A program made the position numbers and the translations under genes. This document shows, one piece after another, positions 17,307-25,516 of a stretch of 64,000 nucleotides of DNA. The stretch comes from Azospirillum sp. TSH100. GTDB taxonomy: Bacteria; Pseudomonadota; Alphaproteobacteria; Azospirillales; Azospirillaceae. The notes beneath the pieces were generated by a model, which was given only the letters and a program-made list of their open reading frames with translations, was not told the origin of the DNA and did no database searches. The stretch spans positions 88,501 through 152,500 of the forward strand of contig NZ_CP039636.1 in NCBI RefSeq assembly GCF_004923295.1, written 5' to 3'. Within the stretch, counting starts at the first letter, position 1. Each line of letters begins with the position of its first letter.

Positions 17307-18112
17307 GCGTGCTGAGCTTCCGTCTGAAAGGCCCGCTGACCGGCCGCATCGACGCCTCTCCCCTCCTGCCGCACCGGCTGGCGGCGCTGGACTTGTCGGA
17401 AATCGCCGCCCTTCCGCTACGGCTCGGCCGCGGGCATGTCGCAGTCGCCGAACTGTTCAACCTGTCAGGCAGCCCCGGAGACGTCATCGAGTTCGACGGG
17501 GACGACCGGCTCGATTTCGTCGGGGCGGGCCTGACCGGCGGCACCATCCGGGTCGCCGGACCGGTCGGCCACCGCGCCGGCACCGGCATGAGCGCCGGTG
17601 CCCTCCTGGTGGAGGGATCGGCCGGGCTGGCGGCCGGGGCCGCCATGCGCGGCGGGGTGCTGTCCATTGGCGGCGATGCCGGCAATGGGCTGGGGGGCGC
17701 CCTGCCCGGCGAGCGCGCGGGAATGACCGGGGGACGGATCATGGTCCAGGGCAGTTGCGGCGACCGGGTCGGGGAGCGCATGCGCCGCGGGCTGATCGCC
17801 GTCGGCGGCGATGCCGGCGCCTATGCCGCCCTGCACATGAATGCCGGCAGCCTGCTGATCGGCGGCAGCCCCGGCCCATTCACCGGCCATGGCATGCGCA
17901 ATGGAACCATCCTGTTCCGCGGCGAGATCGCTCCGCTGCCGGGGTTCGCCGATTGCGGTCTCAACAAGCTGCCCTTCCTGTCGCTTCTGGACAATCACCT
18001 GTCCGAACTGGATGGTGTTCCGCCCGCCTGCCGTGGCATGACCGGACGGGCGCGCCGCTGGCTGGGCGACCGCGGCTTCGGCGGACGCGGCGAACTGCTC
18101 GCCTGCCTTTGA
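17303..18112 (+). CDS. fhcC: formyltransferase/hydrolase complex gamma subunit
   Basis: The 269-residue product is homologous to FwdC/FmdC. It consists largely of a glycine-rich right-handed beta helix of the glutamate-synthase C-terminal type, with repeated G-x-x-G-G-x-I/L turns between about 85 and 215 (for example GGTIRVAG, GGVLSIGGDAG, GGRIMVQG, GGSPGPFTG). In the Fhc complex it supports the active-site subunits. It is the last gene of fhcBADC; no strong terminator follows in the next 60 bases. Confidence 0.94.
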   Translation: MSVLSFRLKGPLTGRIDASPLLPHRLAALDLSEIAALPLRLGRGHVAVAELFNLSGSPGDVIEFDGDDRLDFVGAGLTGGTIRVAGPVGHRAGTGMSAGALLVEGSAGLAAGAAMRGGVLSIGGDAGNGLGGALPGERAGMTGGRIMVQGSCGDRVGERMRRGLIAVGGDAGAYAALHMNAGSLLIGGSPGPFTGHGMRNGTILFRGEIAPLPGFADCGLNKLPFLSLLDNHLSELDGVPPACRGMTGRARRWLGDRGFGGRGELLACL

Positions 18113-18457
18113 CCGCGTTCGGCGCCAAAGTTCATGCGGGATCATCCGTTTGGGGAATGCATGACTACCTCGCCGGCTGATAATATCCTTCGCACATCCG
18201 GATGATTGGCATAGAAAACAATCCCGACTCGATCAACGTCGCGCTCCTTCAAGAATTATGTCCGCTTTGTTCAATGTCTCCGGGCCGCATCCTGCGTAGG
18301 CTGCTTGTCATAAAAGATTGATGGTGCGGAAAGGGATCGATCCTCCGCCCGTCCGAACGTGGCCGCCAAAGCAAACAAGGCCACGGGAAAACAGCGTGTT
18401 CGCCGACCATTCGCGACCCACGATACGAACAGGAAAGCGGAAGAGGGGCACGGGACA
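18113..18457. other. 345-base intergenic region between fhcC and the AraC-family regulator
   Basis: No convincing gene is present; the short frames have poor start context. The last 150 bases probably hold the promoter of the regulator at 18458, with TTGTCA at 18305-18310 as a possible -35 element but no good -10 partner. No strong hairpin was found. Confidence 0.5.
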
Positions 18458-19477
18458 ATGAAGTGCATCGAACAGCAAACCGGCGATTCCAAGACCGACA
18501 CCATCGGTTTCCTCCTGGTTCCCGATTTCTCCATGATCGCGTTCACCGCGGCGGTGGAGCCTCTCCGCCTTGCCAACCACATCAGCGGCAGGGAGCTGTA
18601 TCGCTGGGTTCTGCTCTCGCCGAACGGCGGGGTCCAGCGGGCCAGCAACGGCATCGGAATCTGCGTCGACCACGCCATCGCCGACGCCCCGCCGCTGTCG
18701 ACAGTTCTGGTGTGCAGCGGCATCGGCGGCCACTGGTACGAGGACCGGGCGATGTTCTCGTGGATGCGGCGGTCGGCCGCCCAGGGGATCGCCTTTGGCG
18801 CCCTGTGCACGGCCAGCCACATCCTGGCTCGCGCCGGCCTGCTGAATGGCTACCGCTGCACCATCCACTGGGAGAACATGGCCGGCTTTGCCGAGACCTT
18901 CCCGGAAATCGAGGCAACGGGGGAGCTGTTCACCATCGACCGCAACCGCTTCACCTGCGCCGGCGGCACCGCCGCGACCGACATGATGCTGCACCTGATC
19001 GCCGCCCGTCATGGCGAGAAGCTGGCGATGGACATCGCCGAACAGCTTCTGCACACCAAGATCCGCGCCGGCAGCATCCGCCAGCAGGAGGAACTGCATG
19101 CCAACCCGGTGCTTGACCACGAAGACCTCAACGCCGCCGTGGCGGTGATGCAGGCCAACATCGAGGAGCCGCTGGATCTGCTGACACTGGCCGCAGAACT
19201 GGGCCAGTCCCGGCGGAATCTGGAACGGCTGTTCCGCAAATACATGAACTGCTCGCCGGCCAAATACTATCTCGGCCTCAGGATGAAGCGGGCGCGCCAG
19301 CTGCTGTGCCAGACCCGCATGTCGGTGATGGAAGTGTCGATCAGCTGCGGCTTCATCTCCGCCACCCATTTCAGCAAATGCTACCGCGACCATTTCGGCA
19401 TTGCGCCGCGCAGCGATCGGCAGAACCAGCGGCACAGCCCGCTCGCCGCAGCGCACGAGTTCGCCAGCTTGACGTGA
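18458..19477 (+). CDS. GlxA/GbdR-like AraC-family transcriptional regulator
   Basis: The 339-residue protein has an N-terminal DJ-1/PfpI-like ligand domain (IGFLLVPDFSMIAFTAAVEP near 18-37, FGALCTASHILARAGLL near 115) and a C-terminal AraC double helix-turn-helix (LDLLTLAAELGQSRRNLERL near 240; SVMEVSISCGFISATHFSK near 288). This architecture is shared by GlxA-type regulators, including the glycine-betaine regulator GbdR. The N-terminal sequence looks closer to that betaine/carnitine group, but this rests on recall. ATG 18458 is chosen because the domain starts there. It separates fhcC from the next cofactor genes and could control the C1 island or amine catabolism. Confidence 0.85.
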   Translation: MKCIEQQTGDSKTDTIGFLLVPDFSMIAFTAAVEPLRLANHISGRELYRWVLLSPNGGVQRASNGIGICVDHAIADAPPLSTVLVCSGIGGHWYEDRAMFSWMRRSAAQGIAFGALCTASHILARAGLLNGYRCTIHWENMAGFAETFPEIEATGELFTIDRNRFTCAGGTAATDMMLHLIAARHGEKLAMDIAEQLLHTKIRAGSIRQQEELHANPVLDHEDLNAAVAVMQANIEEPLDLLTLAAELGQSRRNLERLFRKYMNCSPAKYYLGLRMKRARQLLCQTRMSVMEVSISCGFISATHFSKCYRDHFGIAPRSDRQNQRHSPLAAAHEFASLT

Positions 19478-19646
19478 TACTGCACCGGATCAGGGGGTTA
19501 CGCGGCGGAAGGCGGCGGAAATCGCCAAATTCATGTCGCTTTCAAACAGCTGCCCTTCTGCGGATGTGGATAAGGTGCGGATACGGCCCATCCGGCAGCC
19601 AATCAACGTCCGGCCCCGCCGGACAACAGCCAGGAGGACGGCACCG

Positions 19647-20156
19647 ATGCTAGACGCGATACTCTCCGCCCAGTGCGCACGCGGCCTGACCACTGCCGAC
19701 TCCCGGCTGTCCAGCATCCCCGCCGGCCTCTACGAGCTGTTCCTTGAGAACGTGGTCCTGCCCTGCCGGATCGGCGTCTTCGATTACGAGCGCGACGCGC
19801 CGCAGCGGGTGCGCATCGACCTGCTGTTGCAGGTGCGCCAGGATGGCGCCCAATTCTCCGACGACATCGGCGACGTGCTGTCCTACGATGATCTGCTGTC
19901 CGGGCTGAAGCGGATCCTGATGGACGAACACACCAACCTTGTCGAGATGCTGGCGGAGAAGATCGCCCGCATGTGCCTGGCTCACGAACAGGTGCAGTCG
20001 GCCCGTGTGTCGGTGGCGAAGCTGGACATCTATGACGGCGTCGCGGTTCCGGGCATCCGGCTGGAACGGACACGCGACCAGATGCCAAGCTCCTCACTGC
20101 CGGCATCACGCCGCCCAATGGCCCTGGCTGACCACTTGGCCAACCGGCGGATTTGA
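19647..20156 (+). CDS. folB: dihydroneopterin aldolase-family protein
   Basis: The 169-residue product contains the FolB core LFLENVVLPCRIGVFDYERDA near 32-52, LSYDDLLSGL near 86, and LVEMLAEKIARMCL near 105, all typical of dihydroneopterin aldolase. FolB makes 6-hydroxymethyl-dihydropterin, the pterin half of both folate and H4MPT. Position directly before MfnE- and DmrB-like genes points to H4MPT supply. A clear AGGAGG lies 11 bases before ATG 19647, which decides the start over an upstream ATG at 19533. It likely begins the second rightward cofactor operon. Confidence 0.87.
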   Translation: MLDAILSAQCARGLTTADSRLSSIPAGLYELFLENVVLPCRIGVFDYERDAPQRVRIDLLLQVRQDGAQFSDDIGDVLSYDDLLSGLKRILMDEHTNLVEMLAEKIARMCLAHEQVQSARVSVAKLDIYDGVAVPGIRLERTRDQMPSSSLPASRRPMALADHLANRRI

Positions 20157-20160
20157 TCCG

Positions 20161-20862
20161 ATGACGGCCAATGCATCGCCCGAAGACGGATCGCCGGCCG
20201 CGGCAACGCGGCCCTGGGTGATCAAGATCGGCGGCAGCCTGTCGGACTGGCACCGGCTGGGGACTTGGTTGGATCTGATCGCCCGGCCCGGCCATCTGCA
20301 TCCCGTGGTCATCGTACCGGGTGGCGGCCCCTTCGCCGATGCGGTGCGCGATGCCCAGGACAACTGGCGCTTCGACGACCGGCTCGCCCACCGCATGGCC
20401 CTGCTGGCGATGGAGCAGTTCGGGCTGATGCTGCACGGCATCTGCCCGACCCTGCAAACGGCAGCGACGCGCGAGCGGCTGCGGTCGCTGATCCGGGCGC
20501 GGATGCCGGCGGTGTGGCTGCCGTCCGCCATGGCGCTCGACCAGCCCGAGATCGCCGAAAGCTGGGACGTCACCTCCGACAGCCTCGCGGCATGGCTGGC
20601 GGTGGAACTGGACGCGGCGGCGCTGGTGCTGGTGAAGTCGGGGCCCTGCCCCTGTGCGGCGACCGATGCGGCGTCGCTGGCGCGCGACGGTCTGGTCGAC
20701 GCGGCCTTTCCGCTGTGGCGCGGACGGTTCGCCGGCGACAGCTGGTGCATTCATCGCGACAACCACCTGCTGATGGAACAGGCGCTGGCCGGCCGCGCCA
20801 CGCCCGGCTGCGCCCTGCTGCGCTGCCCGGAGGGTGAACCGATGCCCAGTGTGCGGGCATGA
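20161..20862 (+). CDS. mfnE: amino-acid-kinase-fold protein, MfnE-like aminomethylfuran phosphate kinase
   Basis: The 233-residue protein has the amino acid kinase phosphate loop WVIKIGGSLSD near 19-29 and VVIVPGGGPFADAVRD near 49-64, then LVLVKSGPC near 157. Archaeal MfnE phosphorylates aminomethylfuran phosphate to the diphosphate used by MfnF; this group is aspartokinase-related. With MfnB, MfnD and MfnF homologues in the same window, a methylofuran role is likely. It starts 4 bases after the folB stop and lies 10 bases before the flavoprotein gene. Confidence 0.85.
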   Translation: MTANASPEDGSPAAATRPWVIKIGGSLSDWHRLGTWLDLIARPGHLHPVVIVPGGGPFADAVRDAQDNWRFDDRLAHRMALLAMEQFGLMLHGICPTLQTAATRERLRSLIRARMPAVWLPSAMALDQPEIAESWDVTSDSLAAWLAVELDAAALVLVKSGPCPCAATDAASLARDGLVDAAFPLWRGRFAGDSWCIHRDNHLLMEQALAGRATPGCALLRCPEGEPMPSVRA

Positions 20863-20872
20863 GTGTACGGGC

Positions 20873-21442
20873 ATGAACAGCATCGTTCCCCCTCCCGCAC
20901 CGCCACGGCTGGCCTGGGCACTCACCGGATCCGGCCACTACATCAAGGAGACACTCGACCTGATGGCGCGGCTGGCGCCTCTCGACGTGTTCCTCAGCAA
21001 GGCGGCGGAGGAGGTCATGCGCATGTACCGCCGGCGCGACGGCAACTTCCCGCCCGGCACCCGCCTGTTCCGTGACCGGGCGGCCAGCGCGCCGCAGATC
21101 GGGCGGTTCTATTTCGGCGAATACCACACGCTGGTGGTGGGGCCGGCCACCTCGAACACTGTCGCCAAATGCGTGCAGGGCATTTCCGACACGCTGCCGA
21201 CCAACGCCTTCGCCCAGGCCGGGAAATGCCGGGTCCCCTGCATCGTCTTCGCCTGCGACACCGCGCCGGAGATGATGACCGAGGCGCCGCACGGCATGGT
21301 GCCGGTCTATCCCCGGCGCATCGATCTGGAGAATGTCGAACGGCTGCGTGGATTCGAGGCGACGACCGTCGTCGAGACCGTCCCCGAACTCGACGTGGCG
21401 CTGAAGACGCGTCTCGAATGTCTGACCAGCTCGTCTTCCTGA
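20873..21442 (+). CDS. flavoprotein, DmrB/AfpA-like dihydromethanopterin reductase candidate
   Basis: The 189-residue product has the HFCD flavoprotein fold: LAWALTGSGHYIKETLDLM near 12-30 for FMN binding, VGPATSNTVAKCVQGISDTLPTN around 90-112, and CDTAPEM later. This matches archaeal-type flavoproteins (AfpA) and DmrB-type dihydromethanopterin reductases, which reduce dihydromethanopterin to H4MPT. No iron-sulfur cysteine motif is visible, so it would use an FMN-linked donor. Start MNSIVPPP at 20873 is chosen; upstream frame overlaps mfnE. Its 3' end overlaps the next gene by 25 bases. Confidence 0.8.
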   Translation: MNSIVPPPAPPRLAWALTGSGHYIKETLDLMARLAPLDVFLSKAAEEVMRMYRRRDGNFPPGTRLFRDRAASAPQIGRFYFGEYHTLVVGPATSNTVAKCVQGISDTLPTNAFAQAGKCRVPCIVFACDTAPEMMTEAPHGMVPVYPRRIDLENVERLRGFEATTVVETVPELDVALKTRLECLTSSSS

Positions 21443-22836
21443 CCGGAAAGCTGGCGGAGCCGCGCCTGCGGGCGGTGCTCGACGGGATGGCGTCCGCCCC
21501 CTTCCGCTTCGACGTGGTGCAGATCGGCGTCAGCGTCGCCGCACTGATGACTGAGGAATTGATCAAACGCCGCCTGCCGCCGCCGCCGGCGGGCTCCCGG
21601 GTGATCCTGCCCGGCCGGACCCGCTGCGATCTGGCGGCCCTGTCCGGGCATTTCGGCGTCGCCTTCGAACGCGGGCCGGAGGAACTGCGCGACATCCCCG
21701 CCTATCTCGGTGGGAAGGCGGTGCGGGCCGACCTGTCGCACCATGCGGTGACCATCTTCGCCGAGATCATCGATGCGCCCCACCGCTCCATCGACACTCT
21801 GCTGGAGACCGCCGCAAGGCTGCGCCGCGACGGCGCCGACGTCATTGATCTCGGCTGCCACCCCGGCGAACGGTTCGAGGGGCTGGAGGCCGCCGTCGCC
21901 GCCCTGGTCGCCGCCGGCCACAGCGTCAGCGTCGACAGCGCCGACCCTGAGGAACTGCTGCGCGGTGCGTCGGCCGGCGCCTCTTACCTTCTCAGCCTCA
22001 GCGAGGACACGCTCTGGGTGCTCGACCGGACGGACGCCACCCCGATCCTGGTCCCCGCCAAGCCGCGCGACCTCGATTCCCTGGGCCGCGCCATCGACCT
22101 GCTGCGGGCGGACGGGCGGCGTTTCCTGGCCGATCCGGTGCTCGACCCCATCCATTACGGCTTCACGGAGTCGGTGGTGCGCTATCAAGAGTTGCGGCGG
22201 CGCTATCCCGACATCGAGATGCTGATGGGCATCGGCAACCTGACCGAACTGACCGACGCCGATACCACCGGCACCACGGCGCTGCTGATGGGCATGGTAT
22301 CGGAACTATCGATCGGCGCCGTCCTAACCCTTCAGGTCAGCCCACATGCCCGCACGGCGGTGCGCGAGGCCGATCGGGCGCGGCGGATCATGCATGCGGC
22401 GGCGGAAAGCGGCAGCCTGCCCAAGGGCATCGACGACGGGCTGATGGCTCTGCGCGACCGCCGGCCCTACGCCGGCACCCCGGCCGAGATCGCCGAGACC
22501 GCCCGCAACATCCGCGACCCCTCCTTCCGGATCGAGGTGGCGGAGGACGGTGTCCATGTCTACAACCGCGACGGTCACCATGTGGCGACCGATCCCTACC
22601 GGCTCTATCCCCTGCTCGGGCTGGCGGAGGACGGCGGACACGCTTTCTACATGGGAGTGGAGTTGCAGAAGGCCTTCCTCGCCTGGCAGCTCGGCAAGCG
22701 CTATGTCCAGGACGAAGACCTCACCTGGGGTTGCGCCGTGGAGGCAGCGGCAGAGGCGGACGGCGATGCCCATGGTTTCAAGACGGCGGGCACGACCTTG
22801 CAGGAACGCCGGCGGGCCTGTGGAAAGGCATCATGA
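21418..22836 (+). CDS. dihydropteroate-synthase-related protein of H4MPT biosynthesis
   Basis: The 472-residue product has an N-terminal domain of about 120 residues beginning MSDQLVFLTGKLAEP, then a dihydropteroate synthase-like TIM barrel with GADVIDLGCHPGE near 138-150, ISVDS-like HSVSVDSADPEELL near 164, and LMGIGNLTELTDADTTG near 266. It ends with a further domain containing FYMGVELQKAFLAWQLGKRYVQDEDL near 410-435. This long dihydropteroate-synthase-related form is found in methanogens and H4MPT bacteria and is expected to join the pterin to the ribofuranosylaminobenzene unit. Both neighbours overlap it, the downstream one as ATGA. Confidence 0.85.
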   Translation: MSDQLVFLTGKLAEPRLRAVLDGMASAPFRFDVVQIGVSVAALMTEELIKRRLPPPPAGSRVILPGRTRCDLAALSGHFGVAFERGPEELRDIPAYLGGKAVRADLSHHAVTIFAEIIDAPHRSIDTLLETAARLRRDGADVIDLGCHPGERFEGLEAAVAALVAAGHSVSVDSADPEELLRGASAGASYLLSLSEDTLWVLDRTDATPILVPAKPRDLDSLGRAIDLLRADGRRFLADPVLDPIHYGFTESVVRYQELRRRYPDIEMLMGIGNLTELTDADTTGTTALLMGMVSELSIGAVLTLQVSPHARTAVREADRARRIMHAAAESGSLPKGIDDGLMALRDRRPYAGTPAEIAETARNIRDPSFRIEVAEDGVHVYNRDGHHVATDPYRLYPLLGLAEDGGHAFYMGVELQKAFLAWQLGKRYVQDEDLTWGCAVEAAAEADGDAHGFKTAGTTLQERRRACGKAS

Positions 22837-23456
22837 TCCTTGAAACCATCGTCACGACGCTGGGCACCGACGGAACCCCGCACATCGCCCCGTTCGGCGT
22901 CACCCGGACCGGCGACGATCTGGTGATCGCCCCCTTTCGCCCCTCCGTCACGCTCAATGCGCTGGAGGCCACCAGGCGGGCCGTCATCAACCTCACCGAC
23001 GACGCACGCTTGTTCGCCGGTTGTCTGACCGGGCGACGAGACTGGCCGCTGACCCCGGCAACCGTCATCGCCGGCATGCGTCTTGCCGACAGCCTCGCCC
23101 ACTGGGAGGTGGAGGTGGTCGGGGTCGAGGCCGACCCGGTGCGCCCGCGTTTCCATTGCCGACGCGTCCACGAAGAATCCCATCGGCCCTTCGCCGGCCA
23201 CAACCGCGCCGCCGCCGCGGTGATCGAAGCGGCGATCCTGTGCAGCCGCCTGCACATGCTGCCATGGGAAAAGGTTGAGCGGGAAATGGCTTACCTGGCC
23301 ATCGCCGTCGAGAAGACCGCCGGGGAGCGCGAGCGGGAGGCCTGGGGTTGGCTGTCCGACCGGGTGGCGGCCTTCCGCGCCGATATGCTCTCCGCCCAAA
23401 CGAACACCGCCGGCGCCGATGCGGGCGACAAGGCCAAGCCACAGGTGCCGTTATGA
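22833..23456 (+). CDS. DUF447-type flavin-reductase-like protein of the H4MPT cluster
   Basis: The 207-residue protein begins MILETIVTTLGTDGTPHIAPFGV and has a split-barrel FMN-binding-like fold (DDLVIAPFRPSVTLNALEATRRAVINLTDD near 29-58). It resembles DUF447 proteins of archaea and H4MPT bacteria. The function is unknown to me; a flavin-dependent reduction in cofactor synthesis is possible. It overlaps its upstream and downstream neighbours by 4 bases each (ATGA), so it is a firm member of this operon. Confidence 0.8.
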   Translation: MILETIVTTLGTDGTPHIAPFGVTRTGDDLVIAPFRPSVTLNALEATRRAVINLTDDARLFAGCLTGRRDWPLTPATVIAGMRLADSLAHWEVEVVGVEADPVRPRFHCRRVHEESHRPFAGHNRAAAAVIEAAILCSRLHMLPWEKVEREMAYLAIAVEKTAGEREREAWGWLSDRVAAFRADMLSAQTNTAGADAGDKAKPQVPL

Positions 23457-24142
23457 TCCGCATGCTCGCCAGCGTGACCAATCCCGACGAAACCGAGATC
23501 GCGGTTACGGCCGGGGCTGATCTGATCGACCTGAAAAACCCGGGCGAGGGTGCGCTTGGCGCGCTGCCCGCCGACATGATCCGCGCCTGTCTGGGGACGG
23601 TCGCAGGACGCAGGCCGGTCAGCGCCACCATCGGCGACCTGCCGATGGTGCCGGCCGATGTGGCGGCAGCGGTGTCCCGGACCGCAGCCACGGGCGTCGA
23701 CATCGTGAAGATGGGGGTCAGCGCCGAAGGCGATCCGCTCGCCTGCATCGCCGCGGCCGCAAAGGCGCGAGGCGCCGCGGCACTGGTCGGCGTCGTCCTC
23801 GCCGACCTGATCATCCCCACCCATGACCTGATCCGCGCCATGGCCGATGCCGGCTTCATCGGCGTGATGCTGGACACCGGCCTGAAGGATGGCCGCACCC
23901 TGCGCCATCATCTGTCGGCCGACGCGCTGGCCGCCTTCATCGGACAGGCGCGCGATGCCGGGTTGTGGGCGGGGTTGGCGGGCTCCCTGCGGCTTGCCGA
24001 CATCGACCCTCTGGCAGCGCTCGGCCCGTCGATCCTCGGCTTTCGCGGCGCCCTGTGCCAGGGCGGCGCGCGGCGCGACGTGATCGACCCGGACAGGGTC
24101 GCCATCGTGGTTCAAGCCGTGCGCGATGCGCAGCTGACGTGA
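23453..24142 (+). CDS. mfnB: (5-formylfuran-3-yl)methyl phosphate synthase
   Basis: MfnB makes the furan ring of methanofuran from two molecules of glyceraldehyde 3-phosphate. The 229-residue product is a TIM barrel beginning MIRMLASVTNPDETEIAVTA, with GADLIDLKNPGEGALGALP near 21-39 (catalytic lysine K28 in DLKNP) and DIVKMGV near 83. Length and motifs match the archaeal enzyme family (DUF556). It is the last gene of the folB to mfnB operon, overlaps the DUF447-type gene by ATGA, and completes the methylofuran set with mfnD, mfnE and mfnF. Confidence 0.93.
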   Translation: MIRMLASVTNPDETEIAVTAGADLIDLKNPGEGALGALPADMIRACLGTVAGRRPVSATIGDLPMVPADVAAAVSRTAATGVDIVKMGVSAEGDPLACIAAAAKARGAAALVGVVLADLIIPTHDLIRAMADAGFIGVMLDTGLKDGRTLRHHLSADALAAFIGQARDAGLWAGLAGSLRLADIDPLAALGPSILGFRGALCQGGARRDVIDPDRVAIVVQAVRDAQLT

Positions 24143-24146
24143 CAAG

Positions 24147-24167
24147 CGGAATTGACGGTCAATTCCG
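24147..24167. promoter_or_regulatory. perfect dyad (CGGAATTGAC, 1-base centre) before the RND pump genes
   Basis: A 10-base arm CGGAATTGAC at 24147-24156 is mirrored at 24158-24167 around a single G. A TTGACG that could serve as a -35 box lies inside it at 24152-24157. The one-base centre favours a repressor operator over a terminator, and the next gene rightward is an RND efflux adaptor. It is also just after mfnB. Confidence 0.5.
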
Positions 24168-24295
24168 TAAAAGTTGTCTACAGCGGCCGGCATCCATCAT
24201 GACCGGCATTTAACTTAGAATTCATTCGACCGTTCGGCAGTGCGGGATTGTAATCAGGTACCGTCGTCGTGACGATCCCTTTGAAAGTCCCCGGA

Positions 24296-25516
24296 ATGGA
24301 TCGGTCGGTCTTGCAGCCCGCGCCACGTCGCAGATGGGTGGGCCTCGCTTTCGGTGCGCTTCTGGTCGTCGGCCTGCCGGCCGTCCTGTGGCAGACCCTT
24401 CACGGCAGATCCGGCACGCCGGCCGCAGCCGGTCTGGGGCGGCAGCCGGCCACGATCCCGGTGACGGTCGCGGCGGCCAGCCGGCAGGACGTGCCGCGGA
24501 TCCTCCAGGGCATCGGCACGGCGCAGGCTGTCAACACGGTAACCATCCGGACCCGGGTGGACGGGGCGCTGCAGGCGATCCTGTTCACAGAGGGGCAGGA
24601 GGTTAAGGCCGGCGATCCGCTGGCCCGGATCGACCCCCGGCCCTATCAGGCTGCCCTCGATCAGGCGACGGCCAAAAAAAGGCAGGACGAGGCGCAGCTC
24701 GCCAACGCCCGCCACGACCTCGCCCGTTACGAGAATCTGGCGCAGCGGGATTTCGGCTCCCACCAGCAGGCCGACACGCAGAAGGCCCAGGTCGATCAGT
24801 TGCAGGCTCAGGTCGACGGCGATCAGGCGGCGATCGACAACGCCCGGCTCCAGCTCGACTACACCACCATCCGCTCGCCGGTCGACGGGCGGATCGGCTT
24901 CCGTCAGGTGGATATCGGCAACATCCTGCACGCGTCGGAGACAACGGGGATCGCCGTCGTGACCCAGACGCGCCCTATCTCGGTGATCTTCTCCCTGCCC
25001 GAGGACCGGCTGCACAGCGTCGTCCAGGCGATGGCGGCCGGCCCGCTTCCGGTCGCGATCGACAGCCGGGACGGTCGCAACCATCTGGGCGACGGCGTGC
25101 TGAAGCTGATCGACAATCAGGTAGACCAGACCACCGGCACGATCCGGTTGAAGGCCGAGTTCCCCAACGCCGACGACAGGCTGTGGCCGGGCGAGTTCGT
25201 CACCGCCCGGCTGACGCTGGGCACCGACCGGCAGGTGCTGACCGTGCCGCCGGGCGCAGTCCAGCGCGGGGCCGACGGTCTGCATGTCTATGTCGCCAAG
25301 CCCGACAACACGGTGGAGCTGCGGACGGTCAAGGCCGCCCGGCTCGACACGGCGCCCGTCGTCATCTCCGATGGCCTGCGGGACGGCGAGCGGGTTGTGG
25401 TCTCCGGTCAGCTGAAGCTCCAGCCCGGCAGCCGGATCGATCCCAGGCAAGCCGGAAACGGGACCGACGGCGGGACCGATGGCACGGCCGTTCCGGTCGC
25501 GGACGGTGCGCCATGA
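24296..25516 (+). CDS. RND efflux periplasmic adaptor (membrane fusion protein)
   Basis: The protein of about 406 residues has an N-terminal membrane anchor (WVGLAFGALLVVGLPAVL near 14-31), a barrel-sandwich region (PVTVAAASRQDVPRILQGIG), a long coiled-coil hairpin rich in A, Q, K and D near 115-190, and a beta-barrel ending before a C-terminal tail. The typical GTDGGTDG tail is seen. It resembles MdtA/AcrA-type adaptors linking the inner-membrane pump to an outer-membrane channel. A GTG start at 24269 is an alternative. It overlaps the pump gene by ATGA. No outer-membrane channel gene is nearby. Confidence 0.92.
   Translation: MDRSVLQPAPRRRWVGLAFGALLVVGLPAVLWQTLHGRSGTPAAAGLGRQPATIPVTVAAASRQDVPRILQGIGTAQAVNTVTIRTRVDGALQAILFTEGQEVKAGDPLARIDPRPYQAALDQATAKKRQDEAQLANARHDLARYENLAQRDFGSHQQADTQKAQVDQLQAQVDGDQAAIDNARLQLDYTTIRSPVDGRIGFRQVDIGNILHASETTGIAVVTQTRPISVIFSLPEDRLHSVVQAMAAGPLPVAIDSRDGRNHLGDGVLKLIDNQVDQTTGTIRLKAEFPNADDRLWPGEFVTARLTLGTDRQVLTVPPGAVQRGADGLHVYVAKPDNTVELRTVKAARLDTAPVVISDGLRDGERVVVSGQLKLQPGSRIDPRQAGNGTDGGTDGTAVPVADGAP

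Noticed and set aside
18113..18457. Small genes in the gap between fhcC and the AraC-type regulator
   Set aside because: Short frames here have no ribosome site, no conserved pattern and weak codon bias.
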